Assembly: GCF_000002075.1 (NCBI RefSeq)
Contig: NW_004798621.1
Coordinates: 47,410 to 111,409 of the forward strand
Source of the DNA: Aplysia californica
Lineage: Eukaryota; Mollusca; Gastropoda; Aplysiida; Aplysiidae
Length of the DNA stretch: 64,000 bases
Direction of reading: 5' to 3'
A model generated the notes under the pieces. The model saw nothing but the letters and a program-made list of their open reading frames with translations, was not told where the DNA came from and did not search any database. Below are positions 1-13,300 of this stretch, one piece after another. A program made the translations under genes and the position numbers. How positions within the stretch are numbered: position 1 is the first letter of the stretch; each line of letters opens with the position of its first letter.

Positions 1-82
1 AGTCCTGCTTAAGACGGCCACCTGTCTTATACGGTCACTTTTCTCCTTGACAATGGGTGGCCGTCTTACACAGGTTTGACTG
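1..82. mobile_element. Terminal fragment of a pogo/Tigger-like element, cut by the window edge
   Basis: The reverse complement matches the left end of the complete element at 49702-50514, including CAGTCAAACCTGTGTAAGAC and the following GGCCACCCATT. It is followed by TA (83-84), fitting a TA target duplication. Confidence 0.7.
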
Positions 83-1327
83 TATTTAGCAGAAAATTGT
101 ATATTTTCACCGTTACACCATGTAATACACTGGAATTTGCTTAAACCAAAATCTGCGATGGCCACTGGATTTTCTTTGTTTAGAGAGGTGGCTCAGATAG
201 TAAGAAAAAGGGTTTTATTTCAGTTTACTTCTGCAAAAGGCAGAAACATTCTCAAATAAGTATTTCTAGATGACCAGCTGTTAAGTTCAGGGTAGAAAGC
301 AGTTTTCAGAAGGCTGAGAGGCCAAGTATGGGCAGAGAGAAATGAGCAGGGAAATAGAACGAGCATAAAAAGAGGAAAAAATTTCCACCAGCTCGGAACT
401 TGCTATTTTCCAGATAGACAGAAGATGATCATGACTGCAGCATCACATTTCATACTCAGTACACACATCTATACAGGGTATCTTTTATGCTTTGAAGATA
501 TTCTGGAAAACCAATAGTGCAGGTGTCTGAGAAATAAAGATATAAAAGAAAAGTGCTCATTTAAAGGGAAATAACTTGATCATCGTTGGACCAATTTCAC
601 CAAAACTTTGAACAAATAAAATTCAACCAGGGGGACGTTCCATGTGTCAAAAAGAAAAAGTGTTTTAACAAAATTAAGTGTTTACAATTTCCACCAAAAT
701 TGAGTGAAACGCAAAAGTTTGCAGCTTCTTAAAAATTAACTAAATTGTTTGGTTTCAAATAGTCACCATGTGTACATTGAAGAGATAACTTATGCAAAAT
801 TGATATTGCCAAATAAACTGGGAAGGTGGTCACTATTTTACTATATTCTCCTGGTACTGACCATTTCTCTCAACAAGCTTCAACAAGGCGCTAGAAATAT
901 TTCTTAAAAACCCTATGGCATGATTCTGAGTTGATTTTTGGACCTCCTTTTCAACACTAAATAAACTTTCTCAGTATGGTGAGATATCCTTCTGTTGTGA
1001 CTGTCATGGTTTTACCCTTCTACTTCTAGTCCTGAAACCAGAATAAATCAATTGAAATTTGCAAAACCTAATAAATCTCCAACATGTTGACATGTTGATT
1101 GATTTTCTTCACTTCATATTTACAAACTAGACATCCACCAGGTTGAATGTTGTTTGTATGAAGTTTACTGGAAGTAAGTGTCAAGATGTCCAAGTTAATG
1201 TAATGGAACTCGGAAGAGTTTTCCAAGCTCACTGTGTACTAGACTCGATGCAATCGGAGGTCAATTGAAGGACCAGGATCTCAAGTAAACTTACATTTGC
1301 AGAGTTAAAAGACATATGAGTCATGAC
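83..1327. other. AT-rich intergenic DNA, nothing recognised
   Basis: No convincing coding signal, RNA gene or terminal repeat seen on either strand. Confidence 0.5.
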
Positions 1328-1721
1328 GCGGTGGAATCAGGCACTTGTCAATTTTTTGATGCATGGAGTCATTGGTATCGTCTTAAAGGTTGTTCATTTG
1401 CCATGCATTTAATGAAAAAAAACCCATTTATCTTAAATAGAAGTTGAGATATATGCCATTTAAAGAGGTGGGGGTCGCCTGGTTTCAGAAGTAAAATTAG
1501 CAAGAAAATGGCCATCATCAAAGTTAGAGGACTTCCACAGCTCCAAAGTCCTTGGAAACAGCAAATTTATATTATTTTTTGCCTTTGATTTAATATTTAA
1601 GATGTTTTTGATTGGACATACAAGGTGCTGAACAAACAAATGCAAAAAAAAATGTTCAAACTGGCCGAAAAATGCCGATTTCTTCGATTCCATTATTTTG
1701 ACGAGCGCCTGATTTCACCGC
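1328..1721 (+). mobile_element. MITE-like repeat, family M1, copy A
   Basis: A roughly 394-bp unit with imperfect terminal inverted repeats: GCGGTGGAATCAGGCACTTG at the left and, reading inward from the right, GCGGTGAAATCAGGCGCTCG. Relatives lie at 17714-18135 and as a head-to-head pair at 50538-51225. No coding capacity is seen, so it is probably a non-autonomous DNA transposon. No clear target duplication was found. Confidence 0.7.
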
Positions 1722-2217
1722 AATGCCTCTATATGATGACAATTTGACTACCTAGGTACTGCAAATCGACTGCCAAGGGCAACAATCATAACTTCCGATA
1801 AAATTAGTTAATAAAAGAAGTGTTCTACCCAAGGTTTCAATAGAAGGGGAGTCATATCAATCACAGAGAGAGTACTTATGCTTTCGCAATTTTTATTGGA
1901 CCAACTCAACTGCATGGCAATCCAATTGTGAGAATGCATTATAATGCATCTACTGATAGCCAAAGCAGCCCATTTCTTCTATCACAGCCATTCACACATC
2001 TGAAGATACAAGGTGAAGTCAGTGCGAAGGAAAGTGACAAAAATGGAACACACGAGGCAAACACACTTTACAGAGGTTCTCTTCTGTACAGACACACACA
2101 TCCTGGCACTCTCGCCTCTATAAACAAACACATGCGCAGACCCTTACAACACAAACAAGATCTAAACAAGATAAATACATGATTTACACACCTTCCTTTC
2201 ATCTTAACACAGTCACA
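1722..2217. other. Intergenic DNA, nothing recognised
   Basis: Contains only short chance reading frames and no repeat that I could match elsewhere in the window. Confidence 0.4.
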
Positions 2218-3625
2218 GGTCATTAACCATTGAAGTCTTCGTTGCCTCATAAAACTTTTAGCGCTGTGGTGTACCAAGTACGCCATGGAAGTTGGCAAAA
2301 TTTGTTGCTCCTGGTCGCCTATATGACGTTACATGTACGTCAAACTAATAACCATAGTCTACAAGTATATCTAGCGCACTCGTGACATATTACGGACACC
2401 GGGTCTTGGATTGTGTCACTTTTCTTATTCTCAATTTCCTCCCATCCTACTCATAATTTTGAATAACCTGCAAATCTAAGTCAAAAAGTGAATTTATTAG
2501 CTTTTAAAAGTCATTTTGATGTTTACTTGATCTGTGTTTATCGGTTGCTTGTGAGCCTAGCGATAAAATAATACAGTGGGAGTCGCATTCAACGAGGTCA
2601 CCTTCAACGAGAAGTCGGCTCCCATGAGGCAATCCGTAATCCCTGATTTTCCTCTATATCTCTAAATTGTAAATGTACGTCGCCTCCAACGAGGTTGCAA
2701 ACAGACAGAAGTCGCTTTCAACGACGTCGCGATGACCAAATAAAAGCAATTATCGGCGACAGAAACGAAGAATTGTTCTTTCTCTCCATCTCACGCGAAG
2801 CACAAGGCCCATCCCCGATTCCTAACACATTGTATTGCTAGATCTAGTGTGCCTCCTAATAATATTGGCCCCAAAGCCAAGAAGATGGGCGAGGGTTAGC
2901 CTATGGTAGGGATGGGAGGGGGTGGGTGGGAACGCGATGCGGGCTGTGTGAAACTGGATGAACTCTAGGTCGGTAGGTCTAGATCGAGACCTTCACTTTT
3001 TTCAATTTTCTTTTCTTGCCCTGATAAAAAAATCCAAGCTCCCGCCTTTATTTTATGTAGAATAGATCTAGGCCTAGATGCGAGAGGGTATGTTTCCACA
3101 CGAGAAGTGTTCCGGGAAAAAAAATATTTTAAAATGCAGAAATGACGGTCAGAACACTGTTCAAACACGCGCACACTGACGCTGCTTGAGATTTTCGTCA
3201 CCTGGGGGCACAACTGTTTTAATTACTGGTATTGGTACATCATGTAATATAATAACTTGTCTCCTTTCTTTTCTTTAGCTTTAGTCACGTTCAACGAGAG
3301 GTCGGATCTAACGAGTACAACAAGCCGGTCCGGGCAACCTCGTTGAATGCGACACCCACTGTCTTAGCAAACTTGGTACCAATATGCGTGTCTTTTATTC
3401 CTGAATATGAATCAACACAGTGCTTGTCTTGTGGCTAAAACTCTGTACAGAAGAATTAGAGCCCGGTTATTAGCGTGACGTACATATGTCATACAGGCAA
3501 CCAGGAGCAGCAAATTCGGCCAATTTCCGTGACGTACATGGTGGAACGGAACAGTGCAAAAAAATTGTGCATTTTCATGACGTACCAGGTGCATCATAAG
3601 GTAACAAAGGGGTTAAGGCCTGTAA
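2218..3625. mobile_element. Foldback element interrupted by a second element
   Basis: About 120 bp at 2220-2345 is inverted at about 3455-3620. The two sides share a TTGCTCCTGGT block, a following ATGACGT...TACGTCA block, and CTAATAACC. Outer edges are diverged and approximate. The 2574-3361 element lies between the arms, so it probably inserted into an older foldback unit. Confidence 0.55.
2574..3361. mobile_element. Non-autonomous element with CAGTGGG termini
   Basis: Terminal inverted repeats of about 26 bp: CAGTGGGAGTCGCATTCAAC at the left and CAGTGGGTGTCGCATTCAAC reading inward from the right. Subterminal copies of the TTCAACGAG motif occur at both ends (for example near 2610, 2720 and 3290). 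This layout resembles pogo/Tigger-type or related non-autonomous elements. The interior has no recognisable transposase and the target duplication is unclear. Confidence 0.65.
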
Positions 3626-4003
3626 ATTGTCAGACAGCTTTGACAATAATTTTCCTGAAATTTGATGGCTGCAATAGTGATGACTGTTGCTGTTCATCCT
3701 TAGGGGGTGTGGACTAGGGTCATGTTACCCTCCCTCAAAAATGTTTCATAACAAGATCTCATTTTCTTTATGAATTGTTTACTAGCAGATAACAAAAATT
3801 GTCCACATATGCAGATCATGGCAGAAAACTTTCATCAATAAAACAATCGCTAGAAAATACACACATTTAGCTATTTAGAAAAGAAAAGAATTGTGGGGTA
3901 GCAGATAAAGCATTGTAACTTGGGGTTTAAGTGAAGATCACTTTTCATACATATTCCCAGGCACCGGGAAGGGGCACATGCTCTGTAAAAACCACGGTGT
4001 CGT

Positions 4004-4009
4004 TTTATT
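4004..4009 (-). promoter_or_regulatory. Candidate NOP14 polyadenylation signal
   Basis: AATAAA on the minus strand, about 340 nt past the NOP14 stop codon and the first such hexamer downstream of it. The implied 3' UTR would be about 350-370 nt. AATAAA is common by chance in AT-rich DNA, so this is only a candidate. Confidence 0.35.
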
Positions 4010-4350
4010 ATTTTATGAAACTACTCATTTCATGCAATGAAATCCCAGATTTTGCTGATAATATTGTGGTGAAAAATCTGGTTTTTTGTTCTTCCTGTAA
4101 AGTTTTATCAAAATTGCTGTGACGCAACCCTGCGATATTATATTATATATATGAAAAGAAACAAAAACATTCTCTTAACCACCTCCTGCCTTCCCAGCGA
4201 ACTGAATCAAACAAAGAATGACTATGAAATCTTTGCTATTGCTCCAGTTCAGCAACCAGAGCCCATAAACATTAACAGGAAAAAAAACCCACCATGTTCC
4301 CTAACAGCACTTGTACACAAAATCAGGACAAACTACAAGACAGTGCTATT

Positions 4351-7300
4351 TCATTTTTTGGCCTTCTTGATAGCTTTGTAGTCTCCTTCTTGTGATGCCA
4401 GGCTGTGCATCAGCTCCTTCATCTTTCTCTTTCTATCCGCATCCCTGAAAAAAGCAAACATAGACATGCAAGAATCAGCACAAAAGCTCAACTTCAAACA
4501 TACCACTAAGCAACTGAGTCAACAATATCGTATCCTTTCAATCAAATGAAAGAACCAATATCACCATTTTTCTTAAAATCAAGACCAAAAAAAAAAAGAT
4601 GTCAAAAGATGAACTAATTCTCTACATTCTAAGTTTGAAGCAACAAAAACAAAATCAATAATTTGACCAGAAAGGGAAGATCTAGTCTTATAAGTCCTCA
4701 GCACAAAGTATGCATCAAATTTCACAGAAAGTGATCATTAACATATAAAAACATACCATTTTCTACTTTATCAAAAGTTACAGGTCCAGGCCAAGGAAGC
4801 TCGACAAAAGAAACATGTAAATCTAGAGAAAATTTGCAAACGATGGCATAAAACTAGCAAAGAGTTCTAAATTAGGTATGTTGAAAATTGAATAGGCACC
4901 ACACAACCCAATTTTTTGCCATTCTTTCTCTTAAACTTTTAAAAGAGGACGACTTTCTATCAACCATCTTTTGGGCACAGTGCAACTTTTCTTACTTTTT
5001 CATGATTGTGTCCAACTGATGTTTGGCCAGCACTTCATTGTCTCTTTTGATCTCCCTGACAGCAGCCTTCATCTCCCTCTTGACCTTGTGAGTCAGCCTC
5101 TGTCGTTCATTGACATCCCTATTGGGCCCTCCTTTCTTTCTTTTTCCTGACCAGCTGAAATGACAAAAGACAGTGGATATGAAATTTAATCAGAAATATT
5201 TCCTTAAAAAGGTACTTCTGAGCCCCAGTTGCTGTTGAGATGAGCTCTCTAGTTAAAGGGGAGACGTAAACTCTCAGAAAAATGTTCTAAACGAATGACT
5301 TCCAAGCACTTTCATGTAATTGTGCAAGAAGTTCATAGATAAATAGGGAATGTATTAAGGGTGAATTTGTTGCTTTTTTCTTTAAAATGGGATGCTGTGG
5401 TATCCATCTTGGATTTTCAAACCAGCTTCTCAGTGCTGATGAATTTCATAGGAAATATTGGAATTTCTTCCAGAAATTGTGGCACTCAAATGCAAACCCA
5501 TGTGGACTGTGGATTGTTGACCTATCTTTGAAAATAAATAAAAATGGACCCCTGACAGTCGGTTGACGAAATTTTGGGGTATACGTTAGAAAAATTTGAA
5601 TGTATCCAAAAGTTACCAATATTTCCCAATTTGCTCTCCTAGTTCCACAGTGTAAACCGTAAAGCACTTGTATGCCAAATTTGAAGCTTCAGGCTTCGGT
5701 GATTTTTAAAATCTCCTTGCACCAAGGAGGTCACATGTGTGAAAAAGCAGATTTTGAGAAAAACATTTTATGAAAGGATTTTACTTGCAATATGCACTTT
5801 TCAAACATCTTTTTAAATCATTTAGGGAGTTTTGTCAACAGTTTCGTCAATGTGACCTGATAGAACAGATGTTGAAGAATGTTTTTCCGCAAAAAAAACA
5901 AAACAAAAAAAAAGATATTTTGAAGAATTTTATCAATATTCTCTGGGATCGCCAACCTGAGTCTTCCCTTAATGGTCATGCAGCTGTTTAAAAAATTAAC
6001 AAAAAGAAAACACAATGAAGAGAAGTTAGGATTGCTGAAAACTAAAGTTCGAAATGGATCTTTCAATCAAGCAACAGCAGCACCATTGTGAGACATAAGC
6101 CACGACTTTAAATGACCATCACTGTGACGGTACCCTGTTCTCTTTTTCTACGCTACAAAACATAAGCCTTGTAACAAAATCAGCTGGCTAACTGTAATGA
6201 AAAACTGGTATGAATACTTTGATCACAAGAAAAAAAATTAATGAGCCAACCAGGCTGTTCAACATAAACTGCATGGCACTGCCCATCCAAGCAAAAGAAA
6301 GAGTTCGCAGATGGAAAAAAGGTGAGAAGACACACTGACCATTTCTTCCATATGGCCATGAGAGATTGTATGTGAAACACTACAAAGAAAAAAAAAAAAA
6401 GACTTCAGAGCCAGTGTCTGTAGAGTGACACATGTGAAACTAAAGACAACTTACAATTCTTCAATTTTTGGTTCAAACAGCTTCAGGGGCACAGGTTTCT
6501 TCGATGGTTGTTGCATAACCTTCAAAATCTGTTTGACATTCCTCAGCCTGTCTAACAAAGAGCTGACCTTCATCTGATTGAAAAAAAAAAGAAAAAGAAA
6601 AAAAGAAACTGAAGAGAATAGAAAAAGGATACATAATTGAGTTCCTGGTGATTGGACCAAACAAAACAGCAGAATAAACACTGTCTTCTGTTATTAGCTA
6701 TAAATGATAGTATGGTTACCTGTTCATTCATTCACTAGTACGATGATAAAAAAATTTTTAAAATTAAATAGGAAAGGAATGTTCACTTGTAAAAACACTT
6801 GACCTGCAAAATTATTTTCAAAAGTGATTTGCAGAGGCAAAAAACTCCTACGATAAGTATTAAACCTCTAGAGAATACAGCAAGCTCTTGAAAATACCTT
6901 CAACTGAGCAGGGTAAAAGTCTAAGGGCAGAGATCCCAGCGGTGCCAGCCAGGGTTTCAAAATCAGCTCAATAGAAGGCAGTTCCTCCCACAAGTCCACA
7001 CACTTGCCCATCAGATCAGTCACGTTACTCACAGCATCACATCTGGGAAGTAAAACAGATAAATGTAGCTACCCTGCACATATAATTTAATCGAAGCGAT
7101 AAATGTCAGTAATGTTCACTAAGTCAGTGCACTAATACTGCACAAGTAGCATATCTTAACTGTTTCTCTTCTTTAAACAGTCTTTGGAGGACTTGAGCGA
7201 GACACCAAGCAAATGTAAACTAAGTGTTTTGATTGAGACTATCCAAATCAAACCTCAGATTCCATTGTTCTCTTGCAGCATTATTTATTCTAACGACTTT

Positions 7301-10300
7301 GTTTTTTCCATCTTGGCAGTGTAACAAGGTTTGAAAGTGCACATTTATCCAAAAGCAAAAATGGAGCTAATTGAGCTTATCAAATCAAGCTTCCATGGTG
7401 TAGACAACAAAGTTCATATTTCTTTAGTCAAATTTACAGATTTCATTGAGACTCACTGGTTTTCCAAGAATAATTATTCTCGGGGTGCAGCAGTAAGCCC
7501 GATCAATGATGGGACAGTTTATTTCCCTCCCTTACGAGGGAAAAGATCATAAAGTGAAACTTTTGTCTTGCAATTCTCTTCCAAGCATGAATCTAGCATA
7601 ATCAAATGTTCAAAACCTCTTACTTGAATTGACTGTTCTCAAGCTCTGTATTCTCCTTAGACAACATTTCAGACAAAGACCACTGTCCCTGGAGAGTTTC
7701 ACTGAGAAAACACAAACGTATCATAAAAGGTCATAGATCCAGAAGTAGCACGCTTCCAAACATTAACATTTATTAAAAATGCAATACTTCTCACATACAG
7801 AAAAGAAAAAATTTCCCCCAAGCCTCATCCTTCTTGTTTTTTGACAATGAGAAAATATCATAGTTACACAATTGTACAGAGTTAATAAGTTACTCTGCCC
7901 CTAAAGGGATGAGTGCAACGTTGGAAAACATGTGTGGTTTTCTTAATGAGAACGGAAATGAAATAGTATGAATGTGCACACAAAAAAGGGACACAAATCT
8001 TCCAAAGGATCCACTACAAGTAACAAGTAAACTATCTTGGTTAAACTGTGCAGCAGCCTCAACACCTAAAAAAAAAATCCCAGAATAGTACAGAGTAGGT
8101 TCTTCAAACTACAGTTAAAGAAATACCTACCTAAGGTTTTCAAAAAACACTTTAAGCACTTCATCTTTCAAAACTTAGAAAAAACATCACTTTACAGTTC
8201 ACAGTAGACAAAACAAACTCTTTGGCCAAGAGTTGTACAGGGAATAAAATTACTTTTTTTTTCGTTCGTTTTTGTAAAGTGTTTTACGGCGCTCGCAACT
8301 GCATAAGGTCATATGAGCGCGCGTGACACACCTAATATTTTCTGTTGGTAGGAAATTTTGAATTTTGCCCGGGTGGCGGCCGAAGCCTACTCTTATCGAT
8401 TTTAGACCACCAAGGGATCTTTAACGTGCACAACTTGCACACGGGCCCTCCGAGGTTTTTCGCCCTTGTCCGAGAAGGCTAGGTGTAGATCTTTCCTACC
8501 AGAAGATCAGGGGTGTGGCTGAAAGACAGCAGTAAGAAGAAGCGAAGGCGTAGCAGTAGCAGTAGAAAGGCTGCAGAAAGAATCAGAAGCCCAGAGGAAG
8601 GGGCAAAGGAGGTGAGGGGGTGGGGGCAGAAAGAGGAGACGAAAGCAGACGACAGAACATTGCTAGAGGGCAGGAAATGAGGTGAAAGGAGACAAATTCA
8701 GAGAAGAAAATTTTTCGGTCGCTACCCGGATTCGAACCCAGGACCTTTTGAATGAGAGGCCAACACCTTAACCTCTAGGCCACGAGAGCCCCTGGGAATA
8801 AAATGAAACTGTTACATTTTTTTCTGTATTATCTTTTGAGAGATTGTTGTCTTTAAAAATTCACCAAAAAAAAAAAAAAAAAAAAAAAAAAGCCATATAT
8901 ATGACACTTTGAAATTTAAAGAAAAACCACGATAAAATGCTGACCTACACATTCAGAAAATGTCCATTTCTCAGAATGTGACTTTTCAATCATATCTTTG
9001 ACTTATGTATACTATGTATCCTGAAGCATATTATTTTTAGAGCTAAAAGAGAGAGGCAAGAGATATTATAAATGAAATACATACCATGGCTCCTCTGGTG
9101 AAAGCAGTCCCAGTGCCTTACTTGTCTTCTTGAAAGGGGGAAATAATCTCACACCTGTAAACAAAAAAGACATCATTTAGCTCAAAATAGCATTTTACAT
9201 TTTTAACAAATGAAACAGTTGCGCTCAACACGGCGCATCGGCAGAGGAATTTTAGTTGCCACGGGGGTCAGCTCCCTGTCGCAGCTCTGTCTGGGCCGAC
9301 TTAATTTCTGGTACTTTTCAACGTACAATTTAAGGTGTATCCTTGTATTTATGGTAATTCTCATTTAGTGCACCCAAAGCATGCATTTCTGCTTTTGAGA
9401 CTCAAAAAAGAACGGACGTTGTAACTTGTCTGGTTATTTCGTTAGATGCGCTGTAGTCGGCAATGCTAAATTGTAATTTTTTTTGACTAGCGTGAATGAA
9501 AAAAAATCAATATAAAAAAAAAGGCCTCGTCAAAATCTGTCGAACTTTTGGAACATGAACGACATGACATTGGTGCAGATACTCAGAAAAGATTATATCT
9601 GCGCATATAATAGAAAGGTATAATTTTGCAACTTTATCCATCGGGCACACAATTCGTTTTGAAGTAATTCCTCCAAATACAACTTTATGTGTCTAATATA
9701 ATCGGGAATATTCGCATATTATTATTTTCTCAAAAGTTTATAAAAGTTACCATGAAGTTTCTCTATGAAAAGTACAAATCTATTTTAGAGCTAGAATACA
9801 TCTTCAATGTAGATCTAATACACGAACAGTATCTGTTACACTCCAGAAATTCCCTACTTTTCTTAAAACGTTAAGTCTAGGTTTTGTAAGTTGACTGAAT
9901 AATAGGGATGACTTCTTGTAATTGGGTTATATGAATAATTTCTAGCTTTCCAGGGGCACTGAATCAGCACCAGACTTTTCCAGCTTTATTTTTCCTTTCT
10001 ATGACCATTTGCAATAACCGACAATGTAACTGATTTCTTTACATTCACAATTGTGTCCGCGCATATTTCCGAAACAAAAACTAAGAATGAATGTGTTAGC
10101 TGTCATTATTTTTATTCCATACAAGAAGTTTATCTCTACCCATGTATTTACACGGTTTTGTGTTTTTTTAAATCGCTTAGATTCTATATTATATCTTTTT
10201 CGTTGTATGCAGGCTGCCACAGACACAGCATGATTCATGAACAACCACAGAGTAGCTTTCTCTTGTTTAATAGTAAAATAAATAGTAAAATAAGAGCTAA

Positions 10301-13300
10301 CGCTGATCGTCTTTTGTTAAAAAATGCAGATGTGCATCTTTCTTTTCTCATTACTTGACTATTTCTACTAGCGCAGATTTAAGATTTCTCATGGTAAAAG
10401 ACATGATATTCGTAGTCAGTTTAACACAGATTTTGGAGAGATCTGTCGTGCCTTTTTAAAATTAACAATCATTTATTCATTAGTTTGTAACTAAAATAGG
10501 ACAAATTGCGTACTCTACAAACACTTGTCTAGAACAAAAACTAAGGTACAGAAATTAACCATTCTAACGCAGAATAAATCTCAAGACATTTGAGCTTTTA
10601 GTACATCCGCGTAATGGTTTGCTGTGTGGGATGGGGAAGAAGTTATATTGTTTTAAACATAGTCAAAAATGTGAACTTCCTAACCGACACCGGCAAAGTC
10701 GCTTCAAGGCTCATTAACCCCATGACCCCGAGCCGGGGAGCTCCGGATGGCTGCTGAGTCATGTGAACTAAAAGTAACAGAATCGGGCGAAAAGGGACGC
10801 CGTGTCAAAAGAGATTATAAGAATACTTTGTATAATTTAAAATGCTGCCAAGAAAATTTGTGAAAGTTTTCCTTCCAATGTGTGGTTGCACTCCATCCAA
10901 TAATAAAACAACTGAACATGGGGAACTGTTTAGTTCTATAATACGGTACTTCCACCAGCCGAAGCTGGAAAGTAAGGAAAATTCTGCAGGGGCCGAAGAG
11001 GCCCCCACCAGGGTCCAGGGACAGCATCCCGGTAGGGGTTGGGGAGGAAATTGAAATTGAATGCTTTTAGGGGGTTGAAAATGGCATTTGGGAACCTGTT
11101 TCAAGAGATTGACAACAACCCATATTGCCTATTTTTTCCCAAGATTTTGTCTTGTTTGATTTCTTCACCAATTTTTCCATTGCTGGCAATGTTTAAAAGC
11201 AGGTTCCCCTTCCATTGCTACTATAATTCAATTAATTTGTCTTCACACCATTGATAGAAGGCAAACCTGGAAATAATGAATAGATATTCATGTACCTTCA
11301 CAATACAGTTACCCAGCGTATACCCTAATTTTCCTCAATTTTCATGTCAAAATGTTGCTTGTCACAACCTCGGAACATCACTTCGAATCATTCTTGATTT
11401 TAGTAGTTTTAGCACAAATTTCTTTCATCGCAGCCCTTATCGCGTTCCTATGCCGTAGAATCTTCGAACTGATAATTTCTCTAGATCTAGAAAATACATT
11501 TGCAAAAAAGTATCTTTCTGACAGTAGAATCTAATTTTCTGTCTAGGATCACAAGTCAATATAATTGATCAACGCGCAGATTTTCCAGCCGCGGCAACAA
11601 TCCGAAGATAGACAGACAGAAGGAGGGAAGGATAGAAAGGAGGAAACTGGCACAAAAAGTTCGCCAGACTTTGATCAATCTGCAGGTGAAAAATGTACTG
11701 CCGACCAACCCGCAATGAATGCATGGGGCGTAGCGGAATAATGGCCGATGGCAGGAAATGCGCAATCTGGCAGTTTCTATAACATAAACTATTGCCGAAA
11801 GAATTACCGTAAACATCCGTAACTTATACAAGACGATAGGAAGGCGAGTACGGATCTTTTGTTACGGAATTTCCGTAGTCCTACGCTGTCGCAGATTTTT
11901 ACGGAGGGAGTTGATAATGATGGAGGAACAAATACGAAATTAACAGAAAGTATGGATTTCCATAAAAATACGGAAGAGTGGAAGCACTGTTTATAGGCTT
12001 GTGGCAGAGATGCCAACCACAGAAAACCGAAATGAGTATTGGGAAATATGAAAATGTGTATTTTCATGTGAAAATGTGTATTTTCAGGTGAAAATGTGTA
12101 TTCCCCACGACCGACCGACCAACCAGTAATTGTAAAATGTTCAGGGTGTCCAGCAATATTTACCAAAAAAAAATTACTAGCTCACCAGCTTGAAAAAGGG
12201 AGCACACACGCGTACAATATACATGTATCCAGTCAACAACATGTCAGTGTTCAATGTCGTACTGGGGTCTTGTTTGACTTAAGTATTTCAGTCTATTAAA
12301 TAATATTTTCCTCTCATTATTATATATAAAAAATAAATCCTGCTTTGAGAGTTCGGAAGGGCCTAGAACAAAAATTTCGACTATCAAGAACCAGTCTTGG
12401 TGTCATGATTCATATTATGAACTGACAGACTCAAATTATTGCTCAAACTCAGAGAAAAGCAATAACTTGAATGGCTCAAGTAGACCCATGCACTGTGAGA
12501 GTTGTAAAAACTGTGGTAGGGCAAGATGCAGTGACACTGAAAATCTGCCAGTCTTGAACAGAAAACTACAACATACACTGTAGGTATAATTTACTATCAC
12601 CCACAGGGGCGAAGGCTGACTTGTTTGACAGGGTAATCAAAGTGAAATGGGACCAGATAGGGCCTTGAGATATCACACTCACACAAGTCACAAGAATCTT
12701 ACTGGCACTGGAGGCGGCAACTTTGAGTTGTGAATGAAAACAAATCCTGAATTCATGTTGTATGCTTGTTCAACCGCTAAAATAATCGGGAAAGTATTTA
12801 ATTAAATATTTATTCTAACTAACCTTAAATTTAACTTTAGATTTGAACACACGAACACCAAGGAAAGAAGCACAGATGTCAGCACTACAATGGCATGTTA
12901 TACCAGACAGCCGAAACACTTTGGTAGAGCACGCCAATTATTAATTTTTTATTTCACATTTGGCTGTTTTTTGTCTAGCTTTTCGCGGCCAGGAGCCGCT
13001 GTCATAATCGAGGTCACGATCTGATTATAGGACGTTAAAAAGTCGAGGAAAAAAACAAACACTAGCAGTGTAGTAGCGGGAGTCAAAGGATTATTAGGAG
13101 TTAGTTCCCCTCACATCCGTGAGGTAGACTTGACCAGTGTAATAGTTCGCTTAGATAATCAGCGCGTCTGGGTGCTTATAACTGTGGCCCGAAAGGGGTG
13201 AACAGGGTATATGATTATGCGACAATGAAACAGTTCTGACTTATGCAGATGTTAACTTCAAATCTATTGGTTGATTCTTCCAGCCTCACTTTAAGCTTAC

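Noticed and set aside
8714-8792. tRNA gene on the minus strand
   Set aside because: A and B boxes are good, but the acceptor stem does not pair and the sequence continues into a SINE body.
11804-12166. 120-codon minus-strand open frame
   Set aside because: It spans the boundary between repeat R1 and the 12005 element and includes the 20-bp tandem repeat.
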